This document shows, in pieces, positions 23,732 to 34,638 of a stretch of 43,920 nucleotides of DNA. Position 1 is the first letter of the stretch. Every line of letters starts with the position of its first letter. Source of the stretch: Gammaproteobacteria bacterium (GTDB lineage: Bacteria; Pseudomonadota; Gammaproteobacteria; Steroidobacterales; Woeseiaceae); the NCBI GenBank assembly GCA_009937505.1, contig JAACFJ010000003.1, positions 1 through 43,920 of the forward strand, given 5' to 3'. Under the pieces are notes generated by a model. The model ran no database searches. It was not told the DNA's origin and was given only the letters and a program-made list of their open reading frames with translations. The position numbers were made by a program, and so were the translations under genes.

Positions 23732-26488
23732 ATGGACAAGTCCTACCAGCCGAACGAAATCGAAAAACGTATTTACGCGCGTTGGGAAGAAGCCGGGTAT
23801 TTCGCGCCGCGCGGCGACGGCGAACCCTACTGCATCATGATCCCGCCGCCGAACGTGACCGGCACCCTGCACATGGGTCACGCATTCCAGGACACGATCA
23901 TGGATGCCCTGACCCGCTACAAGCGAATGCAGGGATGCAAGGCTTTGTGGCAACCCGGAATGGACCACGCCGGTATCGCGACGCAGATGGTCGTAGAGCG
24001 GCTGTTGAGTTCGGAAGGCACATCGCGCCGCGAGCTGGGGCGTGAAAAGTTCGTCGAGCGCGTCTGGCAGTGGAAAGAACAGTCCGGCGGCCAGATTGCA
24101 AACCAGCTGCGGCGCCTGGGCGGCTCGGTGGACTGGAGTCGTGACCGCTTCACCATGGACGAGGGCCTGTCGCGAGCGGTCTCCGAAGTATTTGTCACGC
24201 TTTACGACGAGGGACTGATCTACCGCGGCAAGCGCCTCGTCAACTGGGACCCCGTCCTGCACACGGCGCTCTCCGACCTCGAGGTCCTGTCGGCCGACGA
24301 GGATGGACAGCTGTGGCACTTCCGCTACCCGCTGGCATCCGGCGAAGGCCACCTGGTCGTGGCAACCACGCGTCCCGAGACGATGCTTGGCGACAGCGCG
24401 GTTGCCGTGCACCCGGACGACGACCGATACCGCGACCTCGTCGGGCAGGAAATAATCCTGCCGATCGTCGGCCGCCGTATTCCGATCATTGCCGACGACT
24501 ATGTCGACCCGGAATTTGGCACCGGCTGCGTGAAGATCACTCCGGCACACGACTTCAACGACTACGATATCGGTAAACGTCACGAGCTGCCGATGTACAA
24601 CGTCCTTACCGACGACGCTGCGATGAACGACGAGGTCCCGGAGGCCTATCGCGGCATGGATCGTTTCGAGGCCCGCAAGGCGATCGTTGCGGAATTCGAA
24701 TCGCTCAGGCTGCTCGAAAAGATCGAGTCATATACGGTCAAGATCCCTCGCGGTGATCGCTCGCACGCCGTTGTCGAGCCTTACCTGACCGACCAGTGGT
24801 ACGTCAGTATCAAGCCGCTGGCCGAACCGGCCATCGCTGCTGTCGAGAACGGCGATATCCGCTTCGTCCCGGAGAACTGGTCGAAGACCTACTTCGAGTG
24901 GATGTACAACATCCAGGACTGGTGTATCAGCCGGCAGCTGTGGTGGGGCCATCGCATTCCCGCCTGGTACGACGACGATGGCAACGTCTACGTGGGTAAT
25001 TCCGAAGACGCGGTGCGCGAAAAACACGGCATCGGCAACGACGTGACGTTGCGGCAGGACGAGGACGTGCTCGACACCTGGTTCTCGTCGGCCCTGTGGC
25101 CCTTCAGTACGCTGGGCTGGCCGGACAAGAACGAAGCGCTGGACGATTTCTATCCCGGCAGCGTGCTCGTCACCGGTTTCGACATCATCTTTTTCTGGGT
25201 TGCCCGCATGATCATGATGGGCATCAAATTCATGGGCGACGTCCCGTTCCGCGAGGTGTACATCCATGGGCTGATTCGCGACCAGGACGGTCAGAAAATG
25301 TCGAAGTCCAAGGGCAACGTGCTCGACCCGCTCGACCTCATTGACGGAGTCGACCTGGACACGTTGCTCAGGAAACGCACCACGGGACTCATGCAGGAGC
25401 ACCTGAAGCCGCAGATCGAGAAGGCCACCCGCAAGCAATTCCCCGATGGCATCGACCGGTACGGCGCAGACGCGCTGCGATTCACGTTCGCCTCGCTGGC
25501 GACGACGGGGCGTGACATACGATTCGACCTCGGTCGGATCGAGGGCTACAAGAACTTCTGCAACAAGCTGTGGAACGCCGCACGCTACGTGCTCATGAAC
25601 ACCGGGGAGCTCGACGCGGGCGAGGTCGAACTGAGTTCGGCCGACCGCTGGATCCGTGCACGCTTCGACGAGACCGTCGCGTCCGTCCACAGGAATTTCG
25701 ACGGCTACCGGCTCGACCTCGTCGCACAAACCATCTACGAGTTTACCTGGCACGAGTTCTGCGACTGGTACCTGGAACTTTCGAAGCCTGTATTGCAGTC
25801 GGAAACCTCTTCGGAAGCCGCGCAGCGTGGCACACGCAGGACGCTCGTCGAGATACTCGAGGGCCTGCTGCGCCTGCTGCATCCCATCATGCCCTTCGTA
25901 ACGGAGGAAATCTGGCAGCAGGTTGCGCCGCGGGCCGGCATCGAGGCACCGACTATCATGCTGCAGCCCTACCCGCAGCCCGCCGCCGGCGAAACCGACG
26001 ACAAGGCCGTCGCCGATATCGAATGGTTGAAGAAGTTCATTCTCGGCGTGCGCCAGATCCGCGGCGAAATGGATATCCCGCCGGGCAAACCGCTGCCCGT
26101 CATACTTGAAAACGCGTCCGAGGCGGATGTGCGCCGCGCGAATGAGCACGGCTCGCTGCTGCATCGCGTTGGCCGCGTCGAGTCGGTGACCCTGCTTGGC
26201 GAGGGTGAAGAACCTCCCGCCGCCGCTACTGCGCTGCTCGACGAACTGAGGCTGCTCGTGCCGATGAAAGGCATGATCGACGTCGATGCCGAGCGCAAGC
26301 GCCTTGGCAAGCAGCTGGAAAAGGTGCAGACCGACCTGGACCGCGCCCGCTCCAAGCTGGACAACCCGAATTTCGTGAACAATGCGCCCGCAGACGTTGT
26401 CACACAGGAAAAGCAGCGTGCGGCCGACTTCGAGCGGCAGATCGCGCAGTTCAGCGAACAGCTCGAAAAACTCGACGATCTCGGCTGA
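23732..26488 (+). CDS. valS: Valyl-tRNA synthetase
   Basis: A class I aminoacyl-tRNA synthetase charging tRNA-Val. It has the HIGH motif as HMGH (47-50) in [13 protein letters not shown], the CP1 editing domain ([20 protein letters not shown]), the [14 protein letters not shown] block, KMSKS (522-526) and a C-terminal coiled coil (about 855-918) rich in Leu, Gln, Glu and Lys. At 918 residues it is normal. The 129 bases after it hold no gene; TTGGCG and CATAAT near 26553-26577 are too close together to call a promoter. Confidence 0.98.
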   Translation: MDKSYQPNEIEKRIYARWEEAGYFAPRGDGEPYCIMIPPPNVTGTLHMGHAFQDTIMDALTRYKRMQGCKALWQPGMDHAGIATQMVVERLLSSEGTSRRELGREKFVERVWQWKEQSGGQIANQLRRLGGSVDWSRDRFTMDEGLSRAVSEVFVTLYDEGLIYRGKRLVNWDPVLHTALSDLEVLSADEDGQLWHFRYPLASGEGHLVVATTRPETMLGDSAVAVHPDDDRYRDLVGQEIILPIVGRRIPIIADDYVDPEFGTGCVKITPAHDFNDYDIGKRHELPMYNVLTDDAAMNDEVPEAYRGMDRFEARKAIVAEFESLRLLEKIESYTVKIPRGDRSHAVVEPYLTDQWYVSIKPLAEPAIAAVENGDIRFVPENWSKTYFEWMYNIQDWCISRQLWWGHRIPAWYDDDGNVYVGNSEDAVREKHGIGNDVTLRQDEDVLDTWFSSALWPFSTLGWPDKNEALDDFYPGSVLVTGFDIIFFWVARMIMMGIKFMGDVPFREVYIHGLIRDQDGQKMSKSKGNVLDPLDLIDGVDLDTLLRKRTTGLMQEHLKPQIEKATRKQFPDGIDRYGADALRFTFASLATTGRDIRFDLGRIEGYKNFCNKLWNAARYVLMNTGELDAGEVELSSADRWIRARFDETVASVHRNFDGYRLDLVAQTIYEFTWHEFCDWYLELSKPVLQSETSSEAAQRGTRRTLVEILEGLLRLLHPIMPFVTEEIWQQVAPRAGIEAPTIMLQPYPQPAAGETDDKAVADIEWLKKFILGVRQIRGEMDIPPGKPLPVILENASEADVRRANEHGSLLHRVGRVESVTLLGEGEEPPAAATALLDELRLLVPMKGMIDVDAERKRLGKQLEKVQTDLDRARSKLDNPNFVNNAPADVVTQEKQRAADFERQIAQFSEQLEKLDDLG

Positions 26489-26617
26489 CGTCCCGGGTTT
26501 CTGAGGACTGCATCACACTCTGAACCACCGCTAAGTGCAAAAGGCCGGCGGTTTGGCGACCATAGTGGTGACATAATCGGACAATCATTCCGGTATTTCC
26601 CAGGCAGGGAGCAGCAT

Positions 26618-27583
26618 ATGCACAGCGGAAGCCCGCTGGAAAAGACACCGCTCGGCAAGAACGCAGGCCGCCAGGCACTGGAACGTGCATGCGCCGCACT
26701 GGGCGGGATCATCCTGGACAAGGACCGGCAAATAGCGCTCGCGCTCGCCTGCCTGCTCGCCCGTGGCCACCTGCTGATCGAGGACCTGCCGGGCCTCGGC
26801 AAGACGACGCTTGCCCAGGCACTGGCGAAAGTACTCGGCCTGAGCTACCGCCGCATACAGTTCACCAGCGACCTGCTTCCCGCGGACATCGTGGGAGTTT
26901 CCGTGTTCAGGAGGGACTCCGGGAAATTCGAGTTTCAGCCCGGCCCGATCTTTGCGCAGCTGATTCTCGCCGACGAGGTCAATCGCGCAACCCCGAAGGC
27001 GCAAAGCGCGTTGCTCGAAGCGATGGAAGAGCACCAGGTGTCGGTCGACGGCGATACGCGCACATTACCCGTACCCTTTTTCGTCGTTGCCACTCAGAAT
27101 CCCGCGGATCAGATTGGCACCTTCCCCCTGCCCGAATCGCAGCTCGACCGCTTCCTGATGCGTCTTGCGCTCGGCTACCCGAACGCGGAAAACGAGCGAG
27201 AGCTCATCACCGGGGAGGACAGGCGCAGCATGCTCGAGAGCGTTACGCCGGAGATGACACCCGAAATCCTGACGACGCTGCAGCAGGACGCCGCAAAGAT
27301 GCACATGAGCGAGCACCTCGTCGACTATATCCAGGCGCTGGTGCGTCAAACCCGCGAATCGCCCGATATCGAGATCGGCTTGTCGCCGCGCGGCGCGCAG
27401 GCCCTGGCGGCGGCCGCAAGGGCGCATGCGTTCGTCGAGCGCCACTCCGGCGTTTTCCCGGATGACGTGCAGGCCGTATTCACCGCTGTCGCCGGACATC
27501 GCCTGAAACCTGCAGGCAATACCAGCTTCCGTAGCCCCGCCGAGATGTGCCAGCATGTCCTCGACTCGGTGGCAATCCCCTAG
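26618..27583 (+). CDS. MoxR-family AAA+ ATPase
   Basis: A cytoplasmic chaperone-like ATPase. Walker A GLGKTTLA (59-66), Walker B LILADEVNRA (115-124), sensor 1 VVATQNPADQ and the arginine-finger region SQLDRFLMRL are clear. It is 321 residues. It heads the three-gene MoxR-DUF58-transglutaminase operon found in many bacteria; in studied relatives such ATPases help assemble VWA/DUF58 proteins. Its 3' end overlaps the DUF58 gene by 29 bases. Confidence 0.94.
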   Translation: MHSGSPLEKTPLGKNAGRQALERACAALGGIILDKDRQIALALACLLARGHLLIEDLPGLGKTTLAQALAKVLGLSYRRIQFTSDLLPADIVGVSVFRRDSGKFEFQPGPIFAQLILADEVNRATPKAQSALLEAMEEHQVSVDGDTRTLPVPFFVVATQNPADQIGTFPLPESQLDRFLMRLALGYPNAENERELITGEDRRSMLESVTPEMTPEILTTLQQDAAKMHMSEHLVDYIQALVRQTRESPDIEIGLSPRGAQALAAAARAHAFVERHSGVFPDDVQAVFTAVAGHRLKPAGNTSFRSPAEMCQHVLDSVAIP

Positions 27584-28565
27584 CCGGCTGCTGCCGGGCA
27601 TCAACGCGGCTGCCGGCAGGCGTATTCGTCTGTGGGCGCGCAGGCGCCAGGGTATGGACGGCCCGGTCACGCAGCTGCACCCTCGCCGCATCTACATTCT
27701 GCCGACGGGCGTCGGCCTCGTATTCGCGATGATGACGTTTGCGATGCTGCTCGGCTCGATGAACTACAACAACAACCTGTCCTTCGTGCTGACGTTCATG
27801 CTGATCGGCGTTGGCTTCGTGGCCATGCACCAGTGCCAGCGCAACCTCGTCGGGCTCGAATTGAGCTTCGCGGGCACCGAGCCAGTATTTGCCGGGCAGT
27901 CCGCGCAATTTCGTATTGCTGTCGCCAACCGCTCGAAAAGCCCGCGGCACCGTATTCGGCTTTACATCGATGACGTGCAGAGCGACATCAAGGACCTCGA
28001 GCAGGGTGAAAGCAAGATCTTCGTACTCCCCGTAGGGACCGAGAAGCGTGGCTGGATTACGCTGGAGCGTTTCGGCATACGCACGCTGTTTCCGTTCGAG
28101 CTGTTCCGGTCGTGGGCATGGCTGCACATGGAGCCCAGGGGGCTCGTGTACCCGCACCCGTCCGAGCATGCGCCGCCGCCACCGGCAACGCAGACTGCGC
28201 TCGGGCATCGACAGCACGACGCCCGCGGCGAGGAGGATTTCGCGGGCTTACGCAAATTCCACACCGGTGACTCGCCGCGAAACGTCGCCTGGAAAGCTTA
28301 TGCGCGAACCGATCAACTGCTTTCCAAGCAGTTTGCCGGCGCCGATATGAGCAGCCAGTGGTTCGACTTCGATGCGGTCATTGCGGACGATCTCGAGCAA
28401 CGGCTCTCGATCCTCACGCGCTGGATAATTGACGCCGACAGGACGCGGGAGGACTACGGCTTGCGGCTCCCCGGTCAGTCGTTCGCGCCGGCACACGGTG
28501 AATCGCACCGCCGCCAATGCCTTGAAGCACTGGCGCTCTTCGGGCTGGAGGATGCTGATGGCTAG
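27555..28565 (+). CDS. DUF58-domain protein
   Basis: A 336-residue protein with two N-terminal membrane segments (LPTGVGLVFAMMTFAMLLG and LSFVLTFMLIGVGFVAM), then a soluble region with the DUF58 hallmark DFAGLRKFHTGDSPRNVAWKAYAR. It starts at the ATG at 27555 inside moxR; this keeps the RRRQG-HPRRIYILPTG stretch that precedes the first membrane helix in relatives. The stop lies eight bases after the start of the next gene. Function unknown; the operon context links it to the cell envelope. Confidence 0.9.
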   Translation: MSSTRWQSPSRLLPGINAAAGRRIRLWARRRQGMDGPVTQLHPRRIYILPTGVGLVFAMMTFAMLLGSMNYNNNLSFVLTFMLIGVGFVAMHQCQRNLVGLELSFAGTEPVFAGQSAQFRIAVANRSKSPRHRIRLYIDDVQSDIKDLEQGESKIFVLPVGTEKRGWITLERFGIRTLFPFELFRSWAWLHMEPRGLVYPHPSEHAPPPPATQTALGHRQHDARGEEDFAGLRKFHTGDSPRNVAWKAYARTDQLLSKQFAGADMSSQWFDFDAVIADDLEQRLSILTRWIIDADRTREDYGLRLPGQSFAPAHGESHRRQCLEALALFGLEDADG

Positions 28566-30513
28566 GGCGCGCGGCACCGACGGCTCCCTGCTTGCCAGCC
28601 TCCCCTGGACGTTGCTGGCGCTGGCATTCGCGCTGCTGCCGCACGTGCCTTACCTGCCGGCCTGGATTACTGCGGCGCTGCTGGCCTGCGCGATCTGGCG
28701 ATACTCGATCGAAGTGCGCCGCAAGCCCGTGCCGCCGGCATTGCTTCGCGCTTCCCTGGCACTCGCCTGCTTCCTCGGTGTTCTCTATACCTACAGCACG
28801 ATCAGCGGGGTCGGGCCGGGATCGGCACTGTTGGCCATCATGGCGGCACTGAAGCTGCTCGAGACCCGGCAGCGCCGTGACCAGTTCGTATTGCTGTTCA
28901 TTGCCATTTTTCTCGTCATGTCGTCCCTGTTGCGCGAACAATACCTCTGGTCCCTGCCCTACCTGGTGGTTGGAGTCATCCTCATCATGACGGCCTGGCT
29001 AAGGACCGCGGCCGACGATCTGGAGCCTTTGCGACGCAGCCTGGGCACGAGCAGCCGGCTGATCCTGTACGCCGCGCCGCTGGCACTGGCAATGTGGATC
29101 TTCTTTCCGCGCATCGCCACCCCCTTCTGGGCGGTGCCCATCGATACCGGCACCGCGGTCTCGGGACTCAGCGACACCATCAGCCCCGGTGACATCAGCG
29201 CACTCTCGAAATCGGACGCGGTTGCCTTCCGCGTAAAATTCGACGGCGTGGTACCGGACCCACGGGATCGCTACTGGCGCGGCCTCGTGCTGCACCGCTT
29301 CGACGGCCGCACCTGGTCGGGAATATCGGAACCCAGGATTTCCAGCGGCGCGCTGAAGAACATCCAGACTGCGGGCGAAGCCGTGCAATACGAGGTGACG
29401 CTGGAGCCCACTCGGCAACACTGGATTTTCGCACTCGACATTCCCTACCACTGGGACCTCGAGAGTACGTTCCTCGGCCCACAGCATCAGCTGGCACGCG
29501 TGCAGCCGATCGACCAGCGCATCGCTTACAAAGCCGTCTCCTATCCCGACTATCGTATCGACCTCGAGCTGCATCCGTACCGGCGCGGCTGGTATCTGGA
29601 ATTTCCCGAAAGCCGCAACCCTCGCACAGCCGAGCTCGCGAGCTCGATGCGCGCCGCCGCCACTTCCGACGAGGCGTTCGTGCGCGCCGTGCTGAAGAAG
29701 TTCAACGAGGAGGAGTACCACTACACGCTGGAGCCGCCGCCGCTAGGCAGCCATCCCGTTGACCGCTTCCTGTTCGAAACCCGACGCGGTTTCTGCGAAC
29801 ACTACGCATCGGCCTTTGCGGTCATGATGCGCGCTGCAGGCATACCGGCTCGCATCGTCGTCGGTTACCAGGGCGGCGAACTGAATCCTGTGGGCGACTA
29901 CATGATTGTCCGCCAGGCTGACGCGCACGCATGGACCGAGGTATGGCTGCCGGGCAGCGGCTGGCGCCGCGTCGATCCGACGGCCGCGGTTGCGCCGGAG
30001 CGCGTTGATGCCGGCCGCACCGGTGCGATGTTCGATGGCACCGCCGCAGCATGGGGCCTCGGCGCACCGTCCAGGCTTCTGCACAACCTGGTGCTCACAT
30101 GGGATGCCGCCAACGCGAAGTGGAACGAGTGGGTGCTGGGCTACGGCCCCGAAAATCAGGAACGATTCATGAACTGGCTCGGCATGGACGACCCCGACTG
30201 GCGCCAGATGATTCTTACGCTGGTTGCCCTGGTCACCGGGCTCACGATGCTGATCAGCCTGGCGCTGATGTTGCGCTATCGGCCGCCCTCGAGAGATAAA
30301 GCCGCCATTCTCTATGACCGGTTCGTACGAAAATCCGGCCTGAAACCGGCAACCGGCGAAACGCCCAGGGGGTTTGCAGTCCGCGCCCAGCGCGACAGCC
30401 CGCTGCCGGCCGATTCCGTGCGCAGCATTACCGATACCTACCTCGACGTCCGATACGGACCACCGGACCCGGCCCTGCTGCGGCGCCTCGAAGTCGATAT
30501 CGCCGCCCTGTAG
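28558..30513 (+). CDS. TgpA-like membrane transglutaminase
   Basis: A 651-residue protein: DUF3488 membrane region with about six helices (roughly 1-190), a periplasmic transglutaminase-like domain with catalytic triad Cys413 (RRGFCEHYASAF), His457 (DAHAWTEVW) and Asp473 (WRRVDPTA), one membrane helix (about 560-580) and a DUF4129-like tail. I chose the second ATG (28558), which has GGAGG six bases upstream; the first ATG (28552) touches it. In Pseudomonas the homologue TgpA is essential. Its TAG stop falls inside the REP-like palindrome. Confidence 0.93.
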   Translation: MARARGTDGSLLASLPWTLLALAFALLPHVPYLPAWITAALLACAIWRYSIEVRRKPVPPALLRASLALACFLGVLYTYSTISGVGPGSALLAIMAALKLLETRQRRDQFVLLFIAIFLVMSSLLREQYLWSLPYLVVGVILIMTAWLRTAADDLEPLRRSLGTSSRLILYAAPLALAMWIFFPRIATPFWAVPIDTGTAVSGLSDTISPGDISALSKSDAVAFRVKFDGVVPDPRDRYWRGLVLHRFDGRTWSGISEPRISSGALKNIQTAGEAVQYEVTLEPTRQHWIFALDIPYHWDLESTFLGPQHQLARVQPIDQRIAYKAVSYPDYRIDLELHPYRRGWYLEFPESRNPRTAELASSMRAAATSDEAFVRAVLKKFNEEEYHYTLEPPPLGSHPVDRFLFETRRGFCEHYASAFAVMMRAAGIPARIVVGYQGGELNPVGDYMIVRQADAHAWTEVWLPGSGWRRVDPTAAVAPERVDAGRTGAMFDGTAAAWGLGAPSRLLHNLVLTWDAANAKWNEWVLGYGPENQERFMNWLGMDDPDWRQMILTLVALVTGLTMLISLALMLRYRPPSRDKAAILYDRFVRKSGLKPATGETPRGFAVRAQRDSPLPADSVRSITDTYLDVRYGPPDPALLRRLEVDIAAL

Positions 30514-30557
30514 GAGCGCGCCTCGGCGCGCGATCGCGGTTCGAGAACCGCTCCTAC
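30510..30557. repeat. REP-like palindromic element between convergent genes
   Basis: Outer arms GTAGGAGCG (30510-30518) and CGCTCCTAC (30549-30557) are perfect inverted repeats. Within them are a GCGCGC stem-loop (30516-30531) and GCGGTTC-GA-GAACCGC (30536-30551). The TAGGAGCG arm resembles the REP elements of Pseudomonas and Xanthomonadales. The arms supply the TAG stops of both flanking genes. It may also terminate transcription from both sides. I see only one copy in the window. Confidence 0.7.
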
Positions 30558-31852
30558 GACACCCTCTTTGCCTGTTTTTCCCGCACGACGCCCAACAGCA
30601 TGCCGCCGCCGATGAACAACGGCATTAGCGTCAGCAGCACCCACTTCGGATCGTCCGACAGGGTCGCCGCAATACCGACGAGCATCGGTCCCAGCACGTG
30701 GGCGAATTTCGTCAGCATGTTGTAAAAGCCGAAGAACTCGCCCGGCGCGTCAGGCGGTATCAGCGCGGCATACAGCGACCGGCTCAGGCCCTGCACGCCA
30801 CCCTGCACACAACCGATGACGATCGCCATGATGTAGAACTGCCTGACTTCGACCATGAAGATCGCCCAGCTCGACATGACGACGTATACGGCGAGCGCGA
30901 AGTAGATGCCGCGCTTCGGACCCCAGCGGTGGCCGGCAAATCCGTAGAGTAACGTTGCCGGGAATCCCGCGAAGTTCGTGATCAACAATGCGGTGATGAG
31001 GTCCTGCTGACTGAAACCAAGGCGCTGGCCGTAATTAACGGCCATGAAAATCACCGTGAACACACCACCGATGTAAAGCCAGTAAGCGATCAGGAAGATC
31101 ACCACGTTCCGGTACTGTCCGATCTTCAGGATGGTCGTCCTGAGCTCCCGGTAGGCGGCGCGAATTACGCCCCCCGCTACGTCGACCCGTCTATGCTTCT
31201 CCGGCACGAAAATCATCAGCGGCAGCATGAAGATCGCCCACCACACGCCGACCGTGATGAAGGCGAACCGAATGACCTCGTCCGGCGTCGCGAAGCCGAA
31301 TGCATCGGGCCGCAGCAACATCCAGACGTGCAGCGCGAGCAAGGCCGCGCCGCCGAGATAACCGAGTGAGAAACCGAGTGACGAAACGAAACTGTAGTAA
31401 CGCGGTTCCGTAACGTCGATGATCAACGAGTCGTAGAAGACCGTGGAACTGTAAAAACCCACCGACGCCACCAGGTACAAGCCCAGCGCCACCGGCCAGT
31501 TGCCTTCGCCAACACTGGCGAGCACCGCGGTCGCCACGGCACCGGTCATCGCGAGGAGAAACAGGAAACGTTTGCGGTAACCGCCGGCGTCGGCGATGGT
31601 CCCGAAAACGGGGGCAATGATGCATACGACTGCGCTCGACGCCGCCGTTATCCATGCGAGGCGCGCCGTCACGGCGGCGCCGGAGTCGCCCGCGCTCCAG
31701 TAGCTGCCCAGGAACAGCGGAAACAGGACCGCGAGTACCGACAGCGCAAACGCCGAGTTCGCCCAGTCGTAAAACGCCCAGGCGAGTACTTTCTTGTTAA
31801 AGAGTGGCGCTTGCTTCAATGCCTTGTGGCCGGCGCTATCGTCAGTGCTCAC
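30554..31852 (-). CDS. UMF1/Atg22-like MFS transporter
   Basis: A 432-residue membrane protein with about twelve helices. The N-terminal [20 protein letters not shown] is the hallmark of the UMF1 (Atg22-like) branch of the major facilitator superfamily; [19 protein letters not shown] is the loop 2-3 motif and [16 protein letters not shown] lies in the second half. Substrate unknown. The GTG start overlaps prfC by 11 bases, so it is the last gene of the psd-like/udg/rimI/prfC run. Confidence 0.9.
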   Translation of the reverse strand: MSTDDSAGHKALKQAPLFNKKVLAWAFYDWANSAFALSVLAVLFPLFLGSYWSAGDSGAAVTARLAWITAASSAVVCIIAPVFGTIADAGGYRKRFLFLLAMTGAVATAVLASVGEGNWPVALGLYLVASVGFYSSTVFYDSLIIDVTEPRYYSFVSSLGFSLGYLGGAALLALHVWMLLRPDAFGFATPDEVIRFAFITVGVWWAIFMLPLMIFVPEKHRRVDVAGGVIRAAYRELRTTILKIGQYRNVVIFLIAYWLYIGGVFTVIFMAVNYGQRLGFSQQDLITALLITNFAGFPATLLYGFAGHRWGPKRGIYFALAVYVVMSSWAIFMVEVRQFYIMAIVIGCVQGGVQGLSRSLYAALIPPDAPGEFFGFYNMLTKFAHVLGPMLVGIAATLSDDPKWVLLTLMPLFIGGGMLLGVVREKQAKRVS

Positions 31853-33416
31853 GGGTCTTCCGGAACACGATGTCGGGCCAGCGCTCCTCGGTCAGGCTCA
31901 GATTTACCCTGGTTGGGGCAATGTAGACGAGACTCCCGCCGTGATCCAGCGCCAGGTTGTCTTCTGCCTTGCGCCTGAAGTCTTCAAGCATTTTGGCATC
32001 GTCGCATTCGACCCAGCGTGCCGTGGCCACGTTGATCGTTTCGAACTGGCACTCCACTTTGTATTCGTCGCGCAGCCGATGAGCGACGACGTCAAACTGC
32101 AGCGGCCCGACCGCACCCAAAATAAGGTCGTTGTTGCGGAACGGCCGAAATAATTGCGTTGCGCCCTCTTCGCAAAGTTGCGCCAGCCCTTTCTGCAGCG
32201 CCTTCAGGCGCAGCGGATCTTTCAATACGGCGCGCCGGAAGATCTCAGGAGCGAAATTGGGAATACCCGTAAATCGCAGCGTCTCGCCTTCCGAGAAACT
32301 GTCACCGATATTGATAGTGCCGTGATTGTGCAGACCAATGATGTCTCCGGCAAAGGCGGTTTCTGCGTGCTGTCGGTCTGCGGCCAGGAACGTAATCGCG
32401 TCAGGGATCTTGATCTCCTTACCCGACCTCACGTGAAGCACCTTGAGCCCCTTGCGATACTCACCCGAGCAGATTCGCATGAAGGCAATGCGGTCACGGT
32501 GACCCGGGTCCATGTTGGCCTGGATCTTGAAAACGAAACCGGTCAGCTCGTCTTCCGCCGGTGCGACCACGCGCTGCTCGGTCTCGCGCGGCAGCGGCGA
32601 CGGCGCGTGGCTGACGAACTCGTCCAACAACTCCTTGACGCCGAAATTCGATAGTGCGGAGCCGAAGAACACCGGCGTCTGCCTCGCCGCGAGGTATTCC
32701 TCCGCGTCGAACTCGGGGCACGCTCCCCGGACGAGTTCGATCTCGTCGCGAAACGCCTGCAGGTCGGCACCGAGCACTTCCGCCGCCTCCGCGGAATCCA
32801 GCCCGTCCACGACGCTGCGCTCCGCCGCGCGCTCCCGCTTGCCGCCGTGGTACAGGTGGATCCGATCCTGCTGCAGGTGGTACACGCCCTTCAGGGAACG
32901 CCCCATGCCGATCGGCCAGGTGATCGGCGCGCAGTGAATGCCGAGCACCGATTCGATCTCGTCGAGCAGGTCGATCGGTTCACGGCCATCGCGATCGAGC
33001 TTGTTGATGAAGGTCATGATCGGCGTGTCGCGCAGCCGGCATACTTCCATGAGCTTGATCGTGCGCTGCTCGACGCCCTTCGCACAGTCGATCACCATCA
33101 AGGCCGAATCGACCGCCGTCAGCGTCCGATAGGTATCCTCGGAGAAGTCTTCATGGCCGGGCGTGTCGAGGAGATTCACGACGCAGTCGTCGTATGGGAA
33201 CTGCATCACGGAGGATGTCACCGAAATACCGCGCTGCTGCTCGAGCGCCATCCAGTCCGAGGTCGCGTGGCGGCTCGCCTTGCGCCCTTTCACGGTACCG
33301 GCGAGCTGTATCGCGCCGCCGTAAAGAAGCAACTGTTCGGTCAGCGTGGTCTTGCCGGCGTCCGGGTGCGAGATGATCGCGAACGTCCGGCGCCGGCCGA
33401 CTTCGTCAGCGATCAT
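31842..33416 (-). CDS. prfC: Peptide chain release factor 3
   Basis: The GTPase that recycles RF1/RF2 from the ribosome. G1 is [13 protein letters not shown]3 is [18 protein letters not shown]4 is FINKLDRDG, and the C-terminal [16 protein letters not shown] and [14 protein letters not shown] blocks are RF3-specific. It is 524 residues, normal. The ATG at 33416 overlaps the end of rimI by 11 bases. Confidence 0.97.
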   Translation of the reverse strand: MIADEVGRRRTFAIISHPDAGKTTLTEQLLLYGGAIQLAGTVKGRKASRHATSDWMALEQQRGISVTSSVMQFPYDDCVVNLLDTPGHEDFSEDTYRTLTAVDSALMVIDCAKGVEQRTIKLMEVCRLRDTPIMTFINKLDRDGREPIDLLDEIESVLGIHCAPITWPIGMGRSLKGVYHLQQDRIHLYHGGKRERAAERSVVDGLDSAEAAEVLGADLQAFRDEIELVRGACPEFDAEEYLAARQTPVFFGSALSNFGVKELLDEFVSHAPSPLPRETEQRVVAPAEDELTGFVFKIQANMDPGHRDRIAFMRICSGEYRKGLKVLHVRSGKEIKIPDAITFLAADRQHAETAFAGDIIGLHNHGTINIGDSFSEGETLRFTGIPNFAPEIFRRAVLKDPLRLKALQKGLAQLCEEGATQLFRPFRNNDLILGAVGPLQFDVVAHRLRDEYKVECQFETINVATARWVECDDAKMLEDFRRKAEDNLALDHGGSLVYIAPTRVNLSLTEERWPDIVFRKTREH

Positions 33417-33885
33417 AGGAAATCAGTTTCTTTGCGAGTACAGCGGCGTCTTCGCGACCTTCGATTGCCTGGTAGTAGGCCGGACGCCGGGCCACCTTGT
33501 GGAAGCCCTTTTTGCGGTAAAGGGCGAGCGCCGTTACGTTGGATGGCCTCACCTCGAGAAAGATTTCACGCACCTTGGACGAGCGAGCCTGCAACAGTAT
33601 CGCATCGAGCATTTGCTCGCCGTACCCGAGAGAGCGGTAGTTCGGATCGACGCAGAGGTTGAGAATATGCGCCTCGCCCGCCGCGATCGAGAGGATTCCG
33701 TAGCCCGCGACGCTTCCGTTACGCTCTAGAACCAGGCAGTGATAACCCGCGAGCAGACAGTCGCGGAACACGCCGTGACTCCACGGGAATTCATAACTGC
33801 GCCGCTCGATATCCGAGACCATCGGCAGGTCGTCGTGTCCCATCGCGCGAATGCCCGCCGGCGGTTCGGCAATCGGCCGTATCAT
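33406..33885 (-). CDS. rimI: Ribosomal protein alanine N-acetyltransferase RimI
   Basis: A GNAT acetyltransferase that acetylates the N-terminus of ribosomal protein S18. It has [19 protein letters not shown] at the N-terminus, the acetyl-CoA-binding [20 protein letters not shown] and [19 protein letters not shown]. It is 159 residues from the ATG at 33885, which overlaps the glycosylase stop by ATGA; the longer open frame runs antisense-free but lies inside that gene. Confidence 0.94.
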   Translation of the reverse strand: MIRPIAEPPAGIRAMGHDDLPMVSDIERRSYEFPWSHGVFRDCLLAGYHCLVLERNGSVAGYGILSIAAGEAHILNLCVDPNYRSLGYGEQMLDAILLQARSSKVREIFLEVRPSNVTALALYRKKGFHKVARRPAYYQAIEGREDAAVLAKKLISYDR

Positions 33886-34565
33886 TCTGCCGCTCCCGCC
33901 ATGACTCGTCTGGCGAGGCACAGATCGTCCCAGGACTTGCGCTTCTGCGACGGGCTGCGCAACAGGTATGCCGGGTGATAGGTAACAACGAGCGGAATCG
34001 CATCGAGCTGGTGAACCTTGCCTCGCAGGCGCCCCACGGGCGCATCGGACTGCAGCAGCTGCTGGGCCGCAATCCGGCCAACCGCGAGGATGATCTTCGG
34101 CTGGACCAGCTCGATCTGCCGCTCCAGGTATGGCCGGCACGACGCCGCTTCGTCCGGGCGCGGATCGCGGTTGTTCGGTGGCCGGCACTTGAGAATATTC
34201 GCAATGAACACGCTATCCCGCTTTTCACCGATAGCCAGCAGCATCTCGTCGAGCAGCTTGCCGGCACGCCCCACGAACGGCTCGCCGCGCCGGTCCTCTT
34301 CGGCTCCCGGGGCCTCGCCGATGAACATCCAGTCCGCCGCGGGATTGCCGACACCGAACACCGTCTGGGTTCGGCTCTCGTGCAGCCGGCAGCGCGTGCA
34401 CGCGGCAACGGCGTTACGCAACCCCTCCCAGCCAAGGTCTCCGCTCACGGTCTGTGACCCGGCTTCCGCGCACCCGGGCTCCACGTCCACCTGGTCCCTC
34501 GGGATCCAGACGTCGATTCCCATCGCACGCAAATACGCGCGGCGCGCTTGTTCGGACTGCATCAT
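33882..34565 (-). CDS. Uracil-DNA glycosylase, iron-sulfur family 4/5 type
   Basis: Removes uracil from DNA. The four 4Fe-4S cysteines are Cys56 and Cys59 ([10 protein letters not shown]), Cys127 ([12 protein letters not shown]) and Cys143 (ASCRPYL). The catalytic and uracil-binding motifs [20 protein letters not shown] and [13 protein letters not shown] are intact. From the first of two ATG codons (34565) it is 227 residues. It is coupled to rimI; the psd-like gene lies 73 bases upstream. Confidence 0.93.
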   Translation of the reverse strand: MMQSEQARRAYLRAMGIDVWIPRDQVDVEPGCAEAGSQTVSGDLGWEGLRNAVAACTRCRLHESRTQTVFGVGNPAADWMFIGEAPGAEEDRRGEPFVGRAGKLLDEMLLAIGEKRDSVFIANILKCRPPNNRDPRPDEAASCRPYLERQIELVQPKIILAVGRIAAQQLLQSDAPVGRLRGKVHQLDAIPLVVTYHPAYLLRSPSQKRKSWDDLCLARRVMAGAAE

Positions 34566-34638
34566 CTTCGTGACTGGGATATTCGTTGGTTGGTCGTTAG
34601 TTTGCCACGGCAAACCGCGCAATACACCGGACGCGTTG

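Noticed and set aside
24728-26164. 478-codon open frame on the minus strand
   Set aside because: Antisense to valS; no recognisable motif and it starts and stops within the synthetase gene.
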